43,573 nt of DNA from Candidatus Poseidonia alphae (GTDB taxonomy: Archaea; Thermoplasmatota; Poseidoniia; Poseidoniales; Poseidoniaceae), in NCBI GenBank assembly GCA_002505405.1, contig DAVD01000030.1, positions 1 through 43,573 of the forward strand, given 5' to 3'. The translations under genes and the position numbers were made by a program. This document shows, one piece after another, positions 23,904 to 33,837 of the stretch (within the stretch, counting starts at the first letter, position 1; each line of letters opens with the position of its first letter). The notes under the pieces were generated by a model that saw only the letters and a list, made by a program, of their open reading frames with translations, had not been told where the DNA came from and searched no databases.

Positions 23904-26900
23904 TCAGGCTTGAACAAAGTGTTCAGAGCTTTCTGAGCAATTTACACACTGGTCAAGTTGAGTCGCCTCACAGTTACCATGAGCCACTCCATGATACCGA
24001 GCCCCACAAGTGGGACATCCCAAAGTCGGGCCGATGACCGGCTCTCTGCAGGACCAGCAAATCGGGGCGGGTGTGGCCGCAACATCAGGTTTCGGAAGAG
24101 CGTTGACCGGGAGTTGTGGAACTCCGTAAGCCGGATGGTTTTTGATGGGGAGCATTGGCACGTCTTGTTGACTCGGTGTTCGGCGTAGGACGACGGCTCC
24201 AAAGGCGCCAAGAACTGCGAGAAGCACAACCATGCCAAAGAGAACTGAGGTACTGGTTAGTCCAGACGTCAAGGAACTACCGACGGGCTCTCCTTGAGAA
24301 ACCACAGGGAAGGAAAAGGAGGCTGAAGAATCCTCACTTCCAACCAGGTTCAAGTTCACGGTAGTTTCTCCGGGCTGGTCTGCACGAAGGTCCAAACGAA
24401 CCAATGTTGACTGGCCCACTTCAAGTTCAACGATATCGTTACCGTCGATTGAAGCGGTCCAATCATCTCCTGCATCAACACGTACTTGGCGCTCAAAGCG
24501 GGTGTTCCCTAAGTTGGTGATTTCAATGACAACTTGTTCGCCATCTCCTGTTTTGAATTCAGGGATACGTTCCACACTCCATCCCGCAACTTCATTCTCA
24601 CCCACCAAGAGGCCTACGGTCTTTGTCAGGCTTACTCCTTCTCCTTCAAGCGTTAAGGTAAACGACGGTTCGGCAAAAGGCAAGGCTCCGTTGGCGATGA
24701 GAATGGAACATGTAATCGGTACAAATTGGCCGATTTCAACCGTTTCAGAGAAGATACAATCACCAAACAGACCTGAATCGGTTTGCAAGCTTACGCTTGG
24801 CGACCATGGCGTGGTTGCCTCGTTGGTCACCAACCAAGTGAATTTCATGGGGTCGCCTGTCGGATGAGACCCAGAGGCTTGAGGGGTTGGAAAGGTCGTA
24901 CCGTCAGAAAATTCCAACCCTGCAAAGGTGAGCGATGGTGCAGCCAGCGTTTCTACGACCAAATCGCCATCCCAAGAAAAGAGGGCGTTTTGAGCCTCTA
25001 GGTTGAATTGGATGGGGCCGGACTTAGCAGCACCGTTCCCTTGTAACGTGTAGAGAAGATTTGTGCTGCCCCCCCAAGGCAAGTTGATGGGTTCGATGAC
25101 TGATGTAATGGACCAACCCGGTGGGAGCGTGAACGACGGAGTCAATTCAAGGTCAATGTTTCCATTGTGTTCCACCGAATACAACAAAGAAACGGTTGAG
25201 TTGGGGCTCAGTTTCGAGTACGAGGACTCCAAATGGATGTAAACATCACGGATGGTTTCTACTTTGATGGGGATTTCAAAGACAACCGTCTTTTGCAGTT
25301 CCGTTTGGCTGATTGCAATCAATTCAACAATGCGTTCTGCGCCGGCTGCAGTCAGCACCAATGGGGGCGTGATCACAAGTTCTACCGACCTGAAACCAGC
25401 ACTGTCGATCAATCCCGTTGAGCCGGACAAGGCGCCCCCTTCACTCCCCAAATTTGAGAAGCCTGCATTCCAACCCGTCGGAGGTTCGAGGAACAAATCG
25501 TAACCAATTGCTGTGTTTCCATTGTTGAGGAAGCGGACCGTAAGATTGGTCGGGTTTGAGGGGTGTACTGGAACAATGGAATAATCAATCTCGAGGTCAG
25601 CGTTCGCCAAATCGGGTACGATGAAACTGAGTTCAAATGGATACGTCACGCTGTTGTCTACATCAAGGCCCAGCAGGTCAATCCGGTAATCGCCAGGAAG
25701 CGGAGGCGCTGGATGAACCAGTGTAACCGTGATGTATTGTGACTCTTGACCTTCAAGGCTGAAGTTTGAAGTGGTGCTTCCAATGTACCATGGTAGACTT
25801 TGCCCGTTAGCGTGATTCACAACTTGGCCAGTTTGCATTGAAGCATTTGTGGAAATAAGGGCCGTATTTGTTAGCGTAAGGTTCCATGAGGTTGTTGTGA
25901 TGTTGGACTCGGTTAAGGTCATGGTCGCAGAAGGTGATTCCAATTTGACGCCGGGGGCGGTAATGTTCACCGTGATGTCGTGCCGGTTGTTGTTTTCTCG
26001 TATCTCCTCAATGGTGTCATCGGGGTCAATGATGAACGAAAGCACGCTTGTCCCTGCTGATTGTGGCGTCCATGACCATACCATCTTCTTGGTTGAACCA
26101 GCGCCCAATGCTGTCGACTGGCGGCTTATTTCAGAACCATCGACCTCAAAAACGACGGGGAAGGTATTGGCCATAACGTTCCCAAAATTGAACACCGATG
26201 TTGTCAATTGAACGGGGTCCCCAACTTGTGGAATGCCGACATTCATTTCGAATTCCTCCGGCTGAACCATTGGGTCTGGTCGTAAATCATTCACGCCATG
26301 ACCCAAAACAGCGACGGCATAGGGTTGAGTTTTTGAGCCACTGTGTTGACCGTCTTGGACCTTAACCGTCCATGTCCCCGTTGCTGCAGAATCTATCAAG
26401 ATGACTTCCAAGTTGTTCACGGTATCTCTCGAACCACCTGTTGTTGAACGGCCGTTTGCAAAATCATTGCCCAAATAGACCGTCCCATCGGGAGAGGTGA
26501 CGATCAGGTCAAGGTCATTGACGAGTTGAGAGTTTGAAAACCTGGAGCCTCGCTCATCGGACCATGTCAAGACGGCTTTGAACAAACCAGAGGCTTGAGA
26601 CACATTGAATGAGTACGTTTTGCTGTTGCCCGTGCCCGACAAAATTGAACGGTCGTCAACCCAGATACCTTGCCCCGTATTCGGAGCGAGCGTGTTGCGC
26701 AAGTTGATCCTCCCCCACCCCTCGTCATCGTTGGGTATATTTCTCGACCCGATATCTTCCGCTCCAAGGACCAAAAGTGCTTTCACGAGGGCGCCTTGTG
26801 GGGATGGGCGTTGTGCGATTTCTTCCAAGTACTCCCGGATCATCAAGGCCATACCTGCAGCATTGGGCGTTGCCATTGAAGTCCCGGTGTATTCCAGGTA

Positions 26901-28448
26901 GTAGGAATTGCTCCAAGTAGAGCCGCCAACGTCGGTGGCTTCTTGGGCACGGCACGAGCGAACATAGCCGCCTGGAGCGATGAGGTCCGGCTTGATGCGA
27001 CCGTCATCAGTGGGCCCTCGAGACGAACCTTGCATGACCGTATCGGGAGCGCCATTGTAGCGGTTTTGATGATTTCCAACCGAAACAACGTTTTTCGCCG
27101 TTGCTGGTGGCGATACCGTTCCAGAGTCGGGTCCATCGTTTCCTGCCGCAAACAGAACGGTTAGGCCCTCTCTTCCAGTGTAATAGCGGTCGTAATAACT
27201 TGCTCTGTCATCTACATCTTCAGTCTCTGAATTGTACTTCCCTTGCTGGCTTGCAGAACTGGACCCCCATGAGTTGGTGTGGGTGCGGGCGTCAGCATTG
27301 TAAGCCGTGTTCAATAAATTATTGAGAGAAGGCGATTGGAAGTTTCCAGTGTTGTCATTTTCCATGGCTTGGAAATACAAATCGGCAGCACTGGCAACCC
27401 CTGAATATCCCCCCCGTGTTCCGTCCCCGAGGACGGTGCATGACACGTGAGTTCCGTGACCTGAATGCTTGTCAGCAGTAGAGCCGTCTCCAATCACATC
27501 AAAATTACCGACCACTCGAGAACCAAAATCGCCGTGGTCATCGTCCAATCCAGAATCAGCAACCGCCACAACTTGGCCGGAACCGTCCAAGTCGGTCGTG
27601 AAGTATGTCCTCATGGTGTTGGTCCCCATATGACCACGTGCGTTGTCATTGAACGCTGTAAAGGCCGGGTCAGGACGAAGGTACATGACCGAAGGCTGTT
27701 GCATGATGGAGAGGAGGTTTCCTTCCCCAACAAATCCCTCATATCGGCCGTTATCCCAAGCCATTGCATCGTCAAGTCCTGAATGGGCGACGTCGCCGAG
27801 GTGTTGGTCAATGATTCCGTTCCCGTTGTCAATCAACGTGACCCGTTCCATGGGGCCTTCATCGTTGCGCCACCCCTCCAACCGTACCAGCATCGAAGAG
27901 AGTGCTTCCTCGCCGCCTTCCATCAAAAGAAGGTCCATCAAGGTCGAATCAATGAGCATGCCTTTGGGAACCTCATGACTTGCAGCAATACCCTGAACCT
28001 GTTCCGAGGTGCGAAGAGCAGTAGGCGTCCCTTGCACCATCAGTCCAGATGGAGCGATGAACTCTCTGACCTCGAGTCCGTTAATGGAAGAGAGTTCGCT
28101 TCGAACTTCATTCAGGCGTACCTCGTCCGAGACAAGCAGCATCAAGAGATCAAAGCGCGGTTCCATCCATTCGGAAGGCACCGGCCGGTTAAGTTGCAAC
28201 CCGTTGGTGTCAAAGGTGCCAAAGGGGCCAATTGCGAGTGTATCTCGCTGTTCGCTCTCCAATGATTCGTCTAAAATACCCACAGCGTCATGGTACACAT
28301 CTTCCTTGATGTCAAATCGAACCCACTGCGGTTCAAGAATTCGTTCTTCGTCGGGAACAGAGGTCGCGTTCAACATCGGACCGGTTGAAGCAGCAAGCAG
28401 GAGGAACAGAAAGAGGATGACCCATCTCCGGTTTTTTCCTCCTGACAT
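23904..28448 (-). CDS. Giant cell-surface subtilase (S8, KP-43-like) with cytosolic RING-like finger
   Basis: A 1514-residue secreted protease. The signal core is VILFLFLLLAAS. The S8 catalytic residues are all present: D298 (VAVADSGLDDDHG), H331 (SGHGTHVSCTVLG), N437 of the oxyanion hole (FAAGNDGP) and S524 (EYTGTSMATPNAAG). A KP-43-type jelly-roll domain follows (about 600-710; VLTWSDERGSRFSNSQLVND). Next come CARDB/NEW3 units (about 730-1380), a membrane helix (about 1402-1421) and a cytosolic tail. The tail has cysteines at 1464, 1467, 1478, 1481, 1493, 1501 and 1504 and a His at 1486, in RING-like order. It probably degrades external protein for nutrition. The start follows GGAGGAGAAATC. 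Confidence 0.92.
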   Translation of the reverse strand: MSGGKNRRWVILFLFLLLAASTGPMLNATSVPDEERILEPQWVRFDIKEDVYHDAVGILDESLESEQRDTLAIGPFGTFDTNGLQLNRPVPSEWMEPRFDLLMLLVSDEVRLNEVRSELSSINGLEVREFIAPSGLMVQGTPTALRTSEQVQGIAASHEVPKGMLIDSTLMDLLLMEGGEEALSSMLVRLEGWRNDEGPMERVTLIDNGNGIIDQHLGDVAHSGLDDAMAWDNGRYEGFVGEGNLLSIMQQPSVMYLRPDPAFTAFNDNARGHMGTNTMRTYFTTDLDGSGQVVAVADSGLDDDHGDFGSRVVGNFDVIGDGSTADKHSGHGTHVSCTVLGDGTRGGYSGVASAADLYFQAMENDNTGNFQSPSLNNLLNTAYNADARTHTNSWGSSSASQQGKYNSETEDVDDRASYYDRYYTGREGLTVLFAAGNDGPDSGTVSPPATAKNVVSVGNHQNRYNGAPDTVMQGSSRGPTDDGRIKPDLIAPGGYVRSCRAQEATDVGGSTWSNSYYLEYTGTSMATPNAAGMALMIREYLEEIAQRPSPQGALVKALLVLGAEDIGSRNIPNDDEGWGRINLRNTLAPNTGQGIWVDDRSILSGTGNSKTYSFNVSQASGLFKAVLTWSDERGSRFSNSQLVNDLDLIVTSPDGTVYLGNDFANGRSTTGGSRDTVNNLEVILIDSAATGTWTVKVQDGQHSGSKTQPYAVAVLGHGVNDLRPDPMVQPEEFEMNVGIPQVGDPVQLTTSVFNFGNVMANTFPVVFEVDGSEISRQSTALGAGSTKKMVWSWTPQSAGTSVLSFIIDPDDTIEEIRENNNRHDITVNITAPGVKLESPSATMTLTESNITTTSWNLTLTNTALISTNASMQTGQVVNHANGQSLPWYIGSTTSNFSLEGQESQYITVTLVHPAPPLPGDYRIDLLGLDVDNSVTYPFELSFIVPDLANADLEIDYSIVPVHPSNPTNLTVRFLNNGNTAIGYDLFLEPPTGWNAGFSNLGSEGGALSGSTGLIDSAGFRSVELVITPPLVLTAAGAERIVELIAISQTELQKTVVFEIPIKVETIRDVYIHLESSYSKLSPNSTVSLLYSVEHNGNIDLELTPSFTLPPGWSITSVIEPINLPWGGSTNLLYTLQGNGAAKSGPIQFNLEAQNALFSWDGDLVVETLAAPSLTFAGLEFSDGTTFPTPQASGSHPTGDPMKFTWLVTNEATTPWSPSVSLQTDSGLFGDCIFSETVEIGQFVPITCSILIANGALPFAEPSFTLTLEGEGVSLTKTVGLLVGENEVAGWSVERIPEFKTGDGEQVVIEITNLGNTRFERQVRVDAGDDWTASIDGNDIVELEVGQSTLVRLDLRADQPGETTVNLNLVGSEDSSASFSFPVVSQGEPVGSSLTSGLTSTSVLFGMVVLLAVLGAFGAVVLRRTPSQQDVPMLPIKNHPAYGVPQLPVNALPKPDVAATPAPICWSCREPVIGPTLGCPTCGARYHGVAHGNCEATQLDQCVNCSESSEHFVQA

Positions 28449-28505
28449 GATTTCTCCTCCATCTCCTGCACTTTATCGCTTCGCTTCTGTTGGACAAACG
28501 ATGCT

Positions 28506-29093
28506 TCAGTTAATTGGCCAATAATGACGAGGGGCCTTATCCATGAAAATTTCTTGAGACCAGTCCCCTACCGGGTGACTCAACTGATTTATTTCTCGTA
28601 ATTGCCCTGAATAATCGACATAACTCAGCGAGATGACGAGTTGATAATCATCCCATACCGTGTGACCGATGATCATCATCTCCAATTCATCTCCAGCAAT
28701 GGACGAATGTGCTGAAACTTGGCTGATTGAGATTTCCATATGGTCCAAGTATTCCCCATCGAACGCTTGAAATTCAACTCGAATTTCTACATCGGTGATG
28801 TCGCGACTTCCATCGTTGTGAATTTCCGACATCACGAGATGGCCGCCGCGCTGCATGTAGTGCGTCTCAAGGGATACAGAATCTCGAGGAAGAAGCCAGT
28901 ACCATCCGCTAAAGGTTAGCATGATGAACAGGAAGACGACAGCGCCGGCCAATCCAACCCTCGATGGTGTGATCTCTTTACCGAGGGTTTGGAGAAGTTT
29001 AGCGGCCTCTTGGGCAGCTTCCCACGCTTCAAGGTCTTCACCTTCAAGCGTTTCACGGTCGCTGCGAAGGTCTCCGGCAGATGGTTGACTCAT
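28506..29093 (-). CDS. Single-pass membrane protein with FxLYD-like exterior domain, unknown function
   Basis: About 195 residues from ATG 29093, preceded by GGTGATC, which also holds the stop of the upstream gene. An acidic, helical N-terminal part (about 1-65) lies on one side of a membrane helix (VGLAGAVVFLFIMLTFSGWYW). Beyond it is a beta domain (HLVMSEIHNDGSRDITDVEI onward) that looks like the FxLYD type found in many prokaryotic surface proteins. Spacing suggests it is translated together with the 1577-residue protein and may be its partner. Identification of the domain is by eye. Confidence 0.65.
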   Translation of the reverse strand: MSQPSAGDLRSDRETLEGEDLEAWEAAQEAAKLLQTLGKEITPSRVGLAGAVVFLFIMLTFSGWYWLLPRDSVSLETHYMQRGGHLVMSEIHNDGSRDITDVEIRVEFQAFDGEYLDHMEISISQVSAHSSIAGDELEMMIIGHTVWDDYQLVISLSYVDYSGQLREINQLSHPVGDWSQEIFMDKAPRHYWPIN

Positions 29094-29097
29094 GCGA

Positions 29098-32000
29098 TCA
29101 CCCAAACAAAAGTGCCAACCCACTGGCGACGGCAGAACTGATGGGTTCTACCACCATGATGTGCCGTGTTTCAACGAATTCTCCGGTTAATGAGCCGACG
29201 AGAGACAGGTCCGTCACCATGCCGTTAATTCCGATTGAGGATGCCGTTGGGACAATACCAGTAAATTGTGCATCGAGTAAAACTGCTCGTCCGTCGAGGC
29301 GTAAATCACCAAGCATGGGGAGGTAATAACCGGGTTCAACAAAGGCTTGAGCACTGGCCACAAGACGCCCCTCATTGATGTCGTCGATGATAATCACTGG
29401 GAATTCCCCCGGCCCAGTGTAGATGTGAATGGTTGCACCCTTGAGGTTTTCACCAACGACTTCAACACGCTCAATGGTAACTCCAGGGGCTGCCGGAAGG
29501 TCTGTCTGCTTGATGTACACCCGTTTTACGCCGCTATCGGAGGAAACGATTCTCATGCCGTAATCATCGGTTTGCTCGAGCACAAAGCGCTTAGGAAGGT
29601 CTTCTGCAATCATCAACACGTCGCCCTTTGCATCAATTGACCTTCCCGTTGCCTCCAGATAGAGATCCATATCGTCGGTATTGGACGAATAGTCAAGCGT
29701 TCTCATCCCTTGGAAGGCTGTTTGTTGGCGAATGTCAAACCGACCATCGGGTGCTGTTGAAAGGTTCATCACACCGGGTAAATCTTGCATGAAAGCAGTC
29801 GATGGCCACCAAAATCCATCCACATAACGAAGTTGCTTAAGCATCAATGAATCTGCGGAATGGTCGTTGATACGGTAAACCTCGGGCACGAAGAGGTCAA
29901 GTTCCAAAACGTCACCAATGGTTGCAGACACGTCCGTTGATTGAGGAATGCCCATGACCAATGCCTCAACCCTTGTGAGGGCTTGATGGTCGATTAAGAG
30001 GGCATAAGCCGACTTTAACCGAACTCCAGCATCATAACGCATGTCCATTGACACACGCGGCACGGTGAGGTTTTCCTGCGTTGAAAACAAAACATTGACC
30101 TCTACATTGTTGGGTTGGGTCGTATCCAAACCGTCAATCAACAATTCAAGATCCTGGCCCTCAAGCCCTCGTGCGACGATGGATATTTGTTCGCGTTCAG
30201 GCTGCCATTGAGACATCTTCAGGTCGATCTCATAAGTTGGAACATCACCGATCATACGGAAATCATAGAGAATCTCAATCTTTCCAGCAGGCAAGGAAGG
30301 CAGCCACGCTTTGATGTGCCAAGACCGTCGATCGGTCAGCGTGATGCCTTCTTCCTCAAGGAGCGTGAGGTTGACTCCGATTAATTCATCGTCGTAAATC
30401 CTGCCGTCCTCAAGAGCGTCAATGAGTTCTTCTGCAGCGGTAATGTTGGCTGCATTAGCAATGGAAAGAGCTTGGTTTCGTTCAGTTTGTGAGATCTTAC
30501 CGTCTTCAAGAATTGCGGTCATGGTGACTCGGCTTGATTCTACAAAGGTCGGCATTCGAGAGAGATTGAACGTAGGAAGCGTCTGTTCAATGGATTCAAC
30601 ACCAATTCCATGCGACCATTCTGGTTCAACAAGCAAGTTGCTTCCTTTCTTCATGTCCACGGTCATGTTGAAGGCTTCTCCAGTGAAGAGGTCAAGGCCA
30701 AGGCTCATGTTTTCGTTTTCTCCGATCACACCACCAACGTCAACCGTGAGTGCGTGCACGAAATCGTTGACGACCGTCCCAAAGTCTACCAAATCGCCCA
30801 AGAAGAACGACAAGGCTTCAATGCCCTCGTCTTCCCCAAAGGTCGGCAGCTCAAGGCCGTCAGAATCAACATCGCTCGGCAATGTGAGGGAGATGTTAGC
30901 AGGGAGAGGAGCAAAGTACACTTTGCCGTTGAGTCCGAGGAACGGGTCCTCGTAATTTGTATCGTCTTCAACCGACACGCCAAACGGAGAGGATTGAGAA
31001 CGAACCAGTTCAACTACAGAATTCCCTTCCGGGCCAGACGACCCCGGTATAAGCGGGCTCAAGCGTTGAATTGAGGTCACATCAGAAATTTGAGTGCTCA
31101 AACTTGCTTCTGCCGTATCTTCATTCACCCAGAAGCGCATGTGGTCGCCGTCCATGGTCAGGGGGACCGTGGCGTTTGTCATCTGAATCTGAATGCTTTC
31201 CATTGGAACATCAGCGACATAACCCACCGTGTCTCCAAGAATCAATGAGAAGGTCGCAGGCAAACCGTCCAGGCGAATCGCATTGCGTTGGCTTCCAGAT
31301 TCGCCGCCGTAGGTAATGGTCCCAATGGGCTCACTTGCGCTGTACTGGAGTGCCTCTGCTTCTTGCAAAATATTGAACATACCGGGGCGGTTTGAAACAG
31401 TGGCCGATTGTTTGACGGCATCGTCCAAGTTCCCGTCGTCGTGTCGAATGTGCCCGATGAGGAGGGAGCCTGCCGCTTCGCCATCCAGTTCCATGTTGCG
31501 TATTTCATTCACGGGGTCAAACGAATGCCGGACATGGGAGATGCCTCCGATTCGCATGCTCATGGCTACAGGAACCAGCGGGTCTTGGGGTCCTAAGCGA
31601 CCGTTTACCACCTCGATATTGGTATCTTCAGAGAGCAAGATGTGGTCCATTTCAGGCAACCAAGGCTGAGGGCTGCTGGCCAATGCAAAGGCCATTTCGC
31701 CGAGGTAGGTCGCTTCTCTTTGGGACGTGGGTAAACTTTTCTTCACCTGGTTGAAACACTGAATGTCAACTTCTCCACCGGTTGAACCCGCAGTCCCAAC
31801 AACCGCATTGGGCAATCCATTGAGAATCGTACCGATGTCCAATACAACCTCAATCACCGTCAGGAGAGCATTGTCAAACAATTGCGCTATTGAGTTTAAA
31901 TTCGGGTTATCAAAATTGATCCGACTGGTCCCACTCGAGGGGATGAGGAAGCTCCCTTGAATGACAATAACTCGAGGCACATCTTCTACTCGGACAAGCA

Positions 32001-33831
32001 TTGACGAACTGTCGTCTTCGTAGCCACCTCGTTTGAACGTGGAAATGAAGTCCAGAGAGGAAATCGAGCCCGTTCCAGCAATCAGCAACAAGGTATTGGG
32101 GGGTGCCGCCGGATTGACAGGCAAGGTGGGGTCGTTGATGTTGTTGGTTTGGTCTCCAGTGAAATTCTTGATGGCGATAATAAAAGACAGGCGTTCGGGG
32201 ATTTCGCCCGGCAGGTTTGCTGAACCTGGTGCTTCTCCAATCATCGTGAAGATGGCATTGATTTCGTCCTCGTGCAACGAATCCGAAGGAAGGCCGCGAA
32301 TCCATATGCGTGAATCCGTGATGTTCCCGAATGGACTGTCCCCTTCCGGGACGTTTGAACGGTCCTCAAAGTAGTGAAGGTACACGTCGATATCAACATC
32401 GGAGTACAATTCAACGGTATCAAAGGAGTTTTGTCCGTAGTTGTCGTTGCGTAGCGTCAAATCAACTTCGGCCGGTAGAATCGATGAACCCTTGTCGGGA
32501 TGGAATCCTACGTCAAGGTAAGCCACTTCAAGAATGGGCACCGTACCATCGCTTCTTGCTTCACCAAAGTGAACGTAACCAATACCGATTCCAATGCTGC
32601 ATTTGTGGGCTCGACTTTCCGCTTCACCGTCCGTAGCAGGGTCGTAATTGAACGTTTGACTGCAGTCTGTCTGCTTCTGACCTCCGTCGGCATTTGGATT
32701 TGCTAACCGTACGGCGTAAGGGGCAGAGACACTGGTGAGCGTGAGGTCGCTCGAGTTGACTTGACCCAGGAGAAGGTCGAGGCCCAACTGACCAACCGAT
32801 GCGTACAAGGCGTTGAGATTGAACGTCATCTTTTGGATGCCAACCCCGAGTGTTACGTCGTGTGGAGGTTGAGTAAATCTTGTATCGATGACAATGGCGT
32901 AAGATTCTGAATTGGACAAGGTAATATCAAAGGCGAGTCCCTTCATCAACGACACTTCAAGATGCTCAAGTTCATCCCAAAGAGGGTCGTTTTCGTTGAG
33001 GGCTTCAACGTTCCATTGGAAGGTCGGGCGAAGCCAGATTTCTTCGATGACCGGTATGATCCCATCGCTGAATTCCACGCCCCATCCTTCGTTGAGGGTG
33101 GTAAGGCCCTCGATGGTTAACGCAACGGAAAGGTCGTCAGTGCCATCCCCATCAATGTCAACGAAATTCTTGAACAGGACAAGATCGGTTCCAACAATAA
33201 GTTCTCCAGTGAAGGTCCCCGAATCCCAGGCCTCGTAAGAAGGCCCGTTGTTTCGAGATGTGAAATTGACGTAAATTGCATACGTGTTGATGCCAACGCC
33301 GAGGAGGTTGTCAATCCCGAGATTTTCAACCGAAAACAGCGTCTGCCAGAGATTGTAAGGCCAATCGTCCGGGCTCGTGGCCAGGTCGGTCAAGAAATTG
33401 TAGGGGCGTGGATGATCTTCGACCAGAGGTGAAGTATCCCGAAGTTCAACTTGGTTGAGGTACCCCTCTGCGTCAGCAAGAGCGTCTCCTGCCTGAACTG
33501 GCCGCTTGGAAGCGTCGAGAATAGCGAAGGAATTCTGCGCCCCGTTAATGGCCACCAGTTCTTCATTCGCATCAGAACGGCTTGCAAGCGTTTCTGCTAG
33601 CGCATCAAGAACCCCGAAGTCATCGCGGTCCACGCTAGAATCTGCGGAAACAGGTTGCATCATGGAAAGCATCATGATGATCACAAGGAGCAATGCTGCC
33701 TTTCTTGGGTCACCCGATTGAGGAAGGCCAGCACGAATAACACGCGTAACCTTCTCATCCATGGGTGCAGGTCGGGGGTCATCCTTTGAGAAGGATTCGC
33801 CGGTTTGCTCATACAAAGTGGTGTTCTTCAT
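29098..33831 (-). CDS. Giant secreted protein of unknown family (1577 residues)
   Basis: The ATG at 33831 lies 6 bases after the previous gene's stop. A signal helix (KAALLLVIIMMLSMMQPVSA) sits at about residues 44-63 after an unusually long, charged n-region. A start at residue 24 would shorten it but has no better ribosome site. I recognise no domain over the remaining 1500 residues. They are beta-rich with many N-x-S/T sites and one calcium-type D-x-D-G-D-G-x-x-D segment (NFVDIDGDGTDDLSVALTI). Cysteines are few, and the C-terminal helix is weak (SSAVASGLALLFG). Long alternating hydrophobic strands suggest beta-solenoid or large lipid-binding-like repeats. This is speculative. Confidence 0.7.
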   Translation of the reverse strand: MKNTTLYEQTGESFSKDDPRPAPMDEKVTRVIRAGLPQSGDPRKAALLLVIIMMLSMMQPVSADSSVDRDDFGVLDALAETLASRSDANEELVAINGAQNSFAILDASKRPVQAGDALADAEGYLNQVELRDTSPLVEDHPRPYNFLTDLATSPDDWPYNLWQTLFSVENLGIDNLLGVGINTYAIYVNFTSRNNGPSYEAWDSGTFTGELIVGTDLVLFKNFVDIDGDGTDDLSVALTIEGLTTLNEGWGVEFSDGIIPVIEEIWLRPTFQWNVEALNENDPLWDELEHLEVSLMKGLAFDITLSNSESYAIVIDTRFTQPPHDVTLGVGIQKMTFNLNALYASVGQLGLDLLLGQVNSSDLTLTSVSAPYAVRLANPNADGGQKQTDCSQTFNYDPATDGEAESRAHKCSIGIGIGYVHFGEARSDGTVPILEVAYLDVGFHPDKGSSILPAEVDLTLRNDNYGQNSFDTVELYSDVDIDVYLHYFEDRSNVPEGDSPFGNITDSRIWIRGLPSDSLHEDEINAIFTMIGEAPGSANLPGEIPERLSFIIAIKNFTGDQTNNINDPTLPVNPAAPPNTLLLIAGTGSISSLDFISTFKRGGYEDDSSSMLVRVEDVPRVIVIQGSFLIPSSGTSRINFDNPNLNSIAQLFDNALLTVIEVVLDIGTILNGLPNAVVGTAGSTGGEVDIQCFNQVKKSLPTSQREATYLGEMAFALASSPQPWLPEMDHILLSEDTNIEVVNGRLGPQDPLVPVAMSMRIGGISHVRHSFDPVNEIRNMELDGEAAGSLLIGHIRHDDGNLDDAVKQSATVSNRPGMFNILQEAEALQYSASEPIGTITYGGESGSQRNAIRLDGLPATFSLILGDTVGYVADVPMESIQIQMTNATVPLTMDGDHMRFWVNEDTAEASLSTQISDVTSIQRLSPLIPGSSGPEGNSVVELVRSQSSPFGVSVEDDTNYEDPFLGLNGKVYFAPLPANISLTLPSDVDSDGLELPTFGEDEGIEALSFFLGDLVDFGTVVNDFVHALTVDVGGVIGENENMSLGLDLFTGEAFNMTVDMKKGSNLLVEPEWSHGIGVESIEQTLPTFNLSRMPTFVESSRVTMTAILEDGKISQTERNQALSIANAANITAAEELIDALEDGRIYDDELIGVNLTLLEEEGITLTDRRSWHIKAWLPSLPAGKIEILYDFRMIGDVPTYEIDLKMSQWQPEREQISIVARGLEGQDLELLIDGLDTTQPNNVEVNVLFSTQENLTVPRVSMDMRYDAGVRLKSAYALLIDHQALTRVEALVMGIPQSTDVSATIGDVLELDLFVPEVYRINDHSADSLMLKQLRYVDGFWWPSTAFMQDLPGVMNLSTAPDGRFDIRQQTAFQGMRTLDYSSNTDDMDLYLEATGRSIDAKGDVLMIAEDLPKRFVLEQTDDYGMRIVSSDSGVKRVYIKQTDLPAAPGVTIERVEVVGENLKGATIHIYTGPGEFPVIIIDDINEGRLVASAQAFVEPGYYLPMLGDLRLDGRAVLLDAQFTGIVPTASSIGINGMVTDLSLVGSLTGEFVETRHIMVVEPISSAVASGLALLFG

Positions 33832-33837
33832 TGCACA

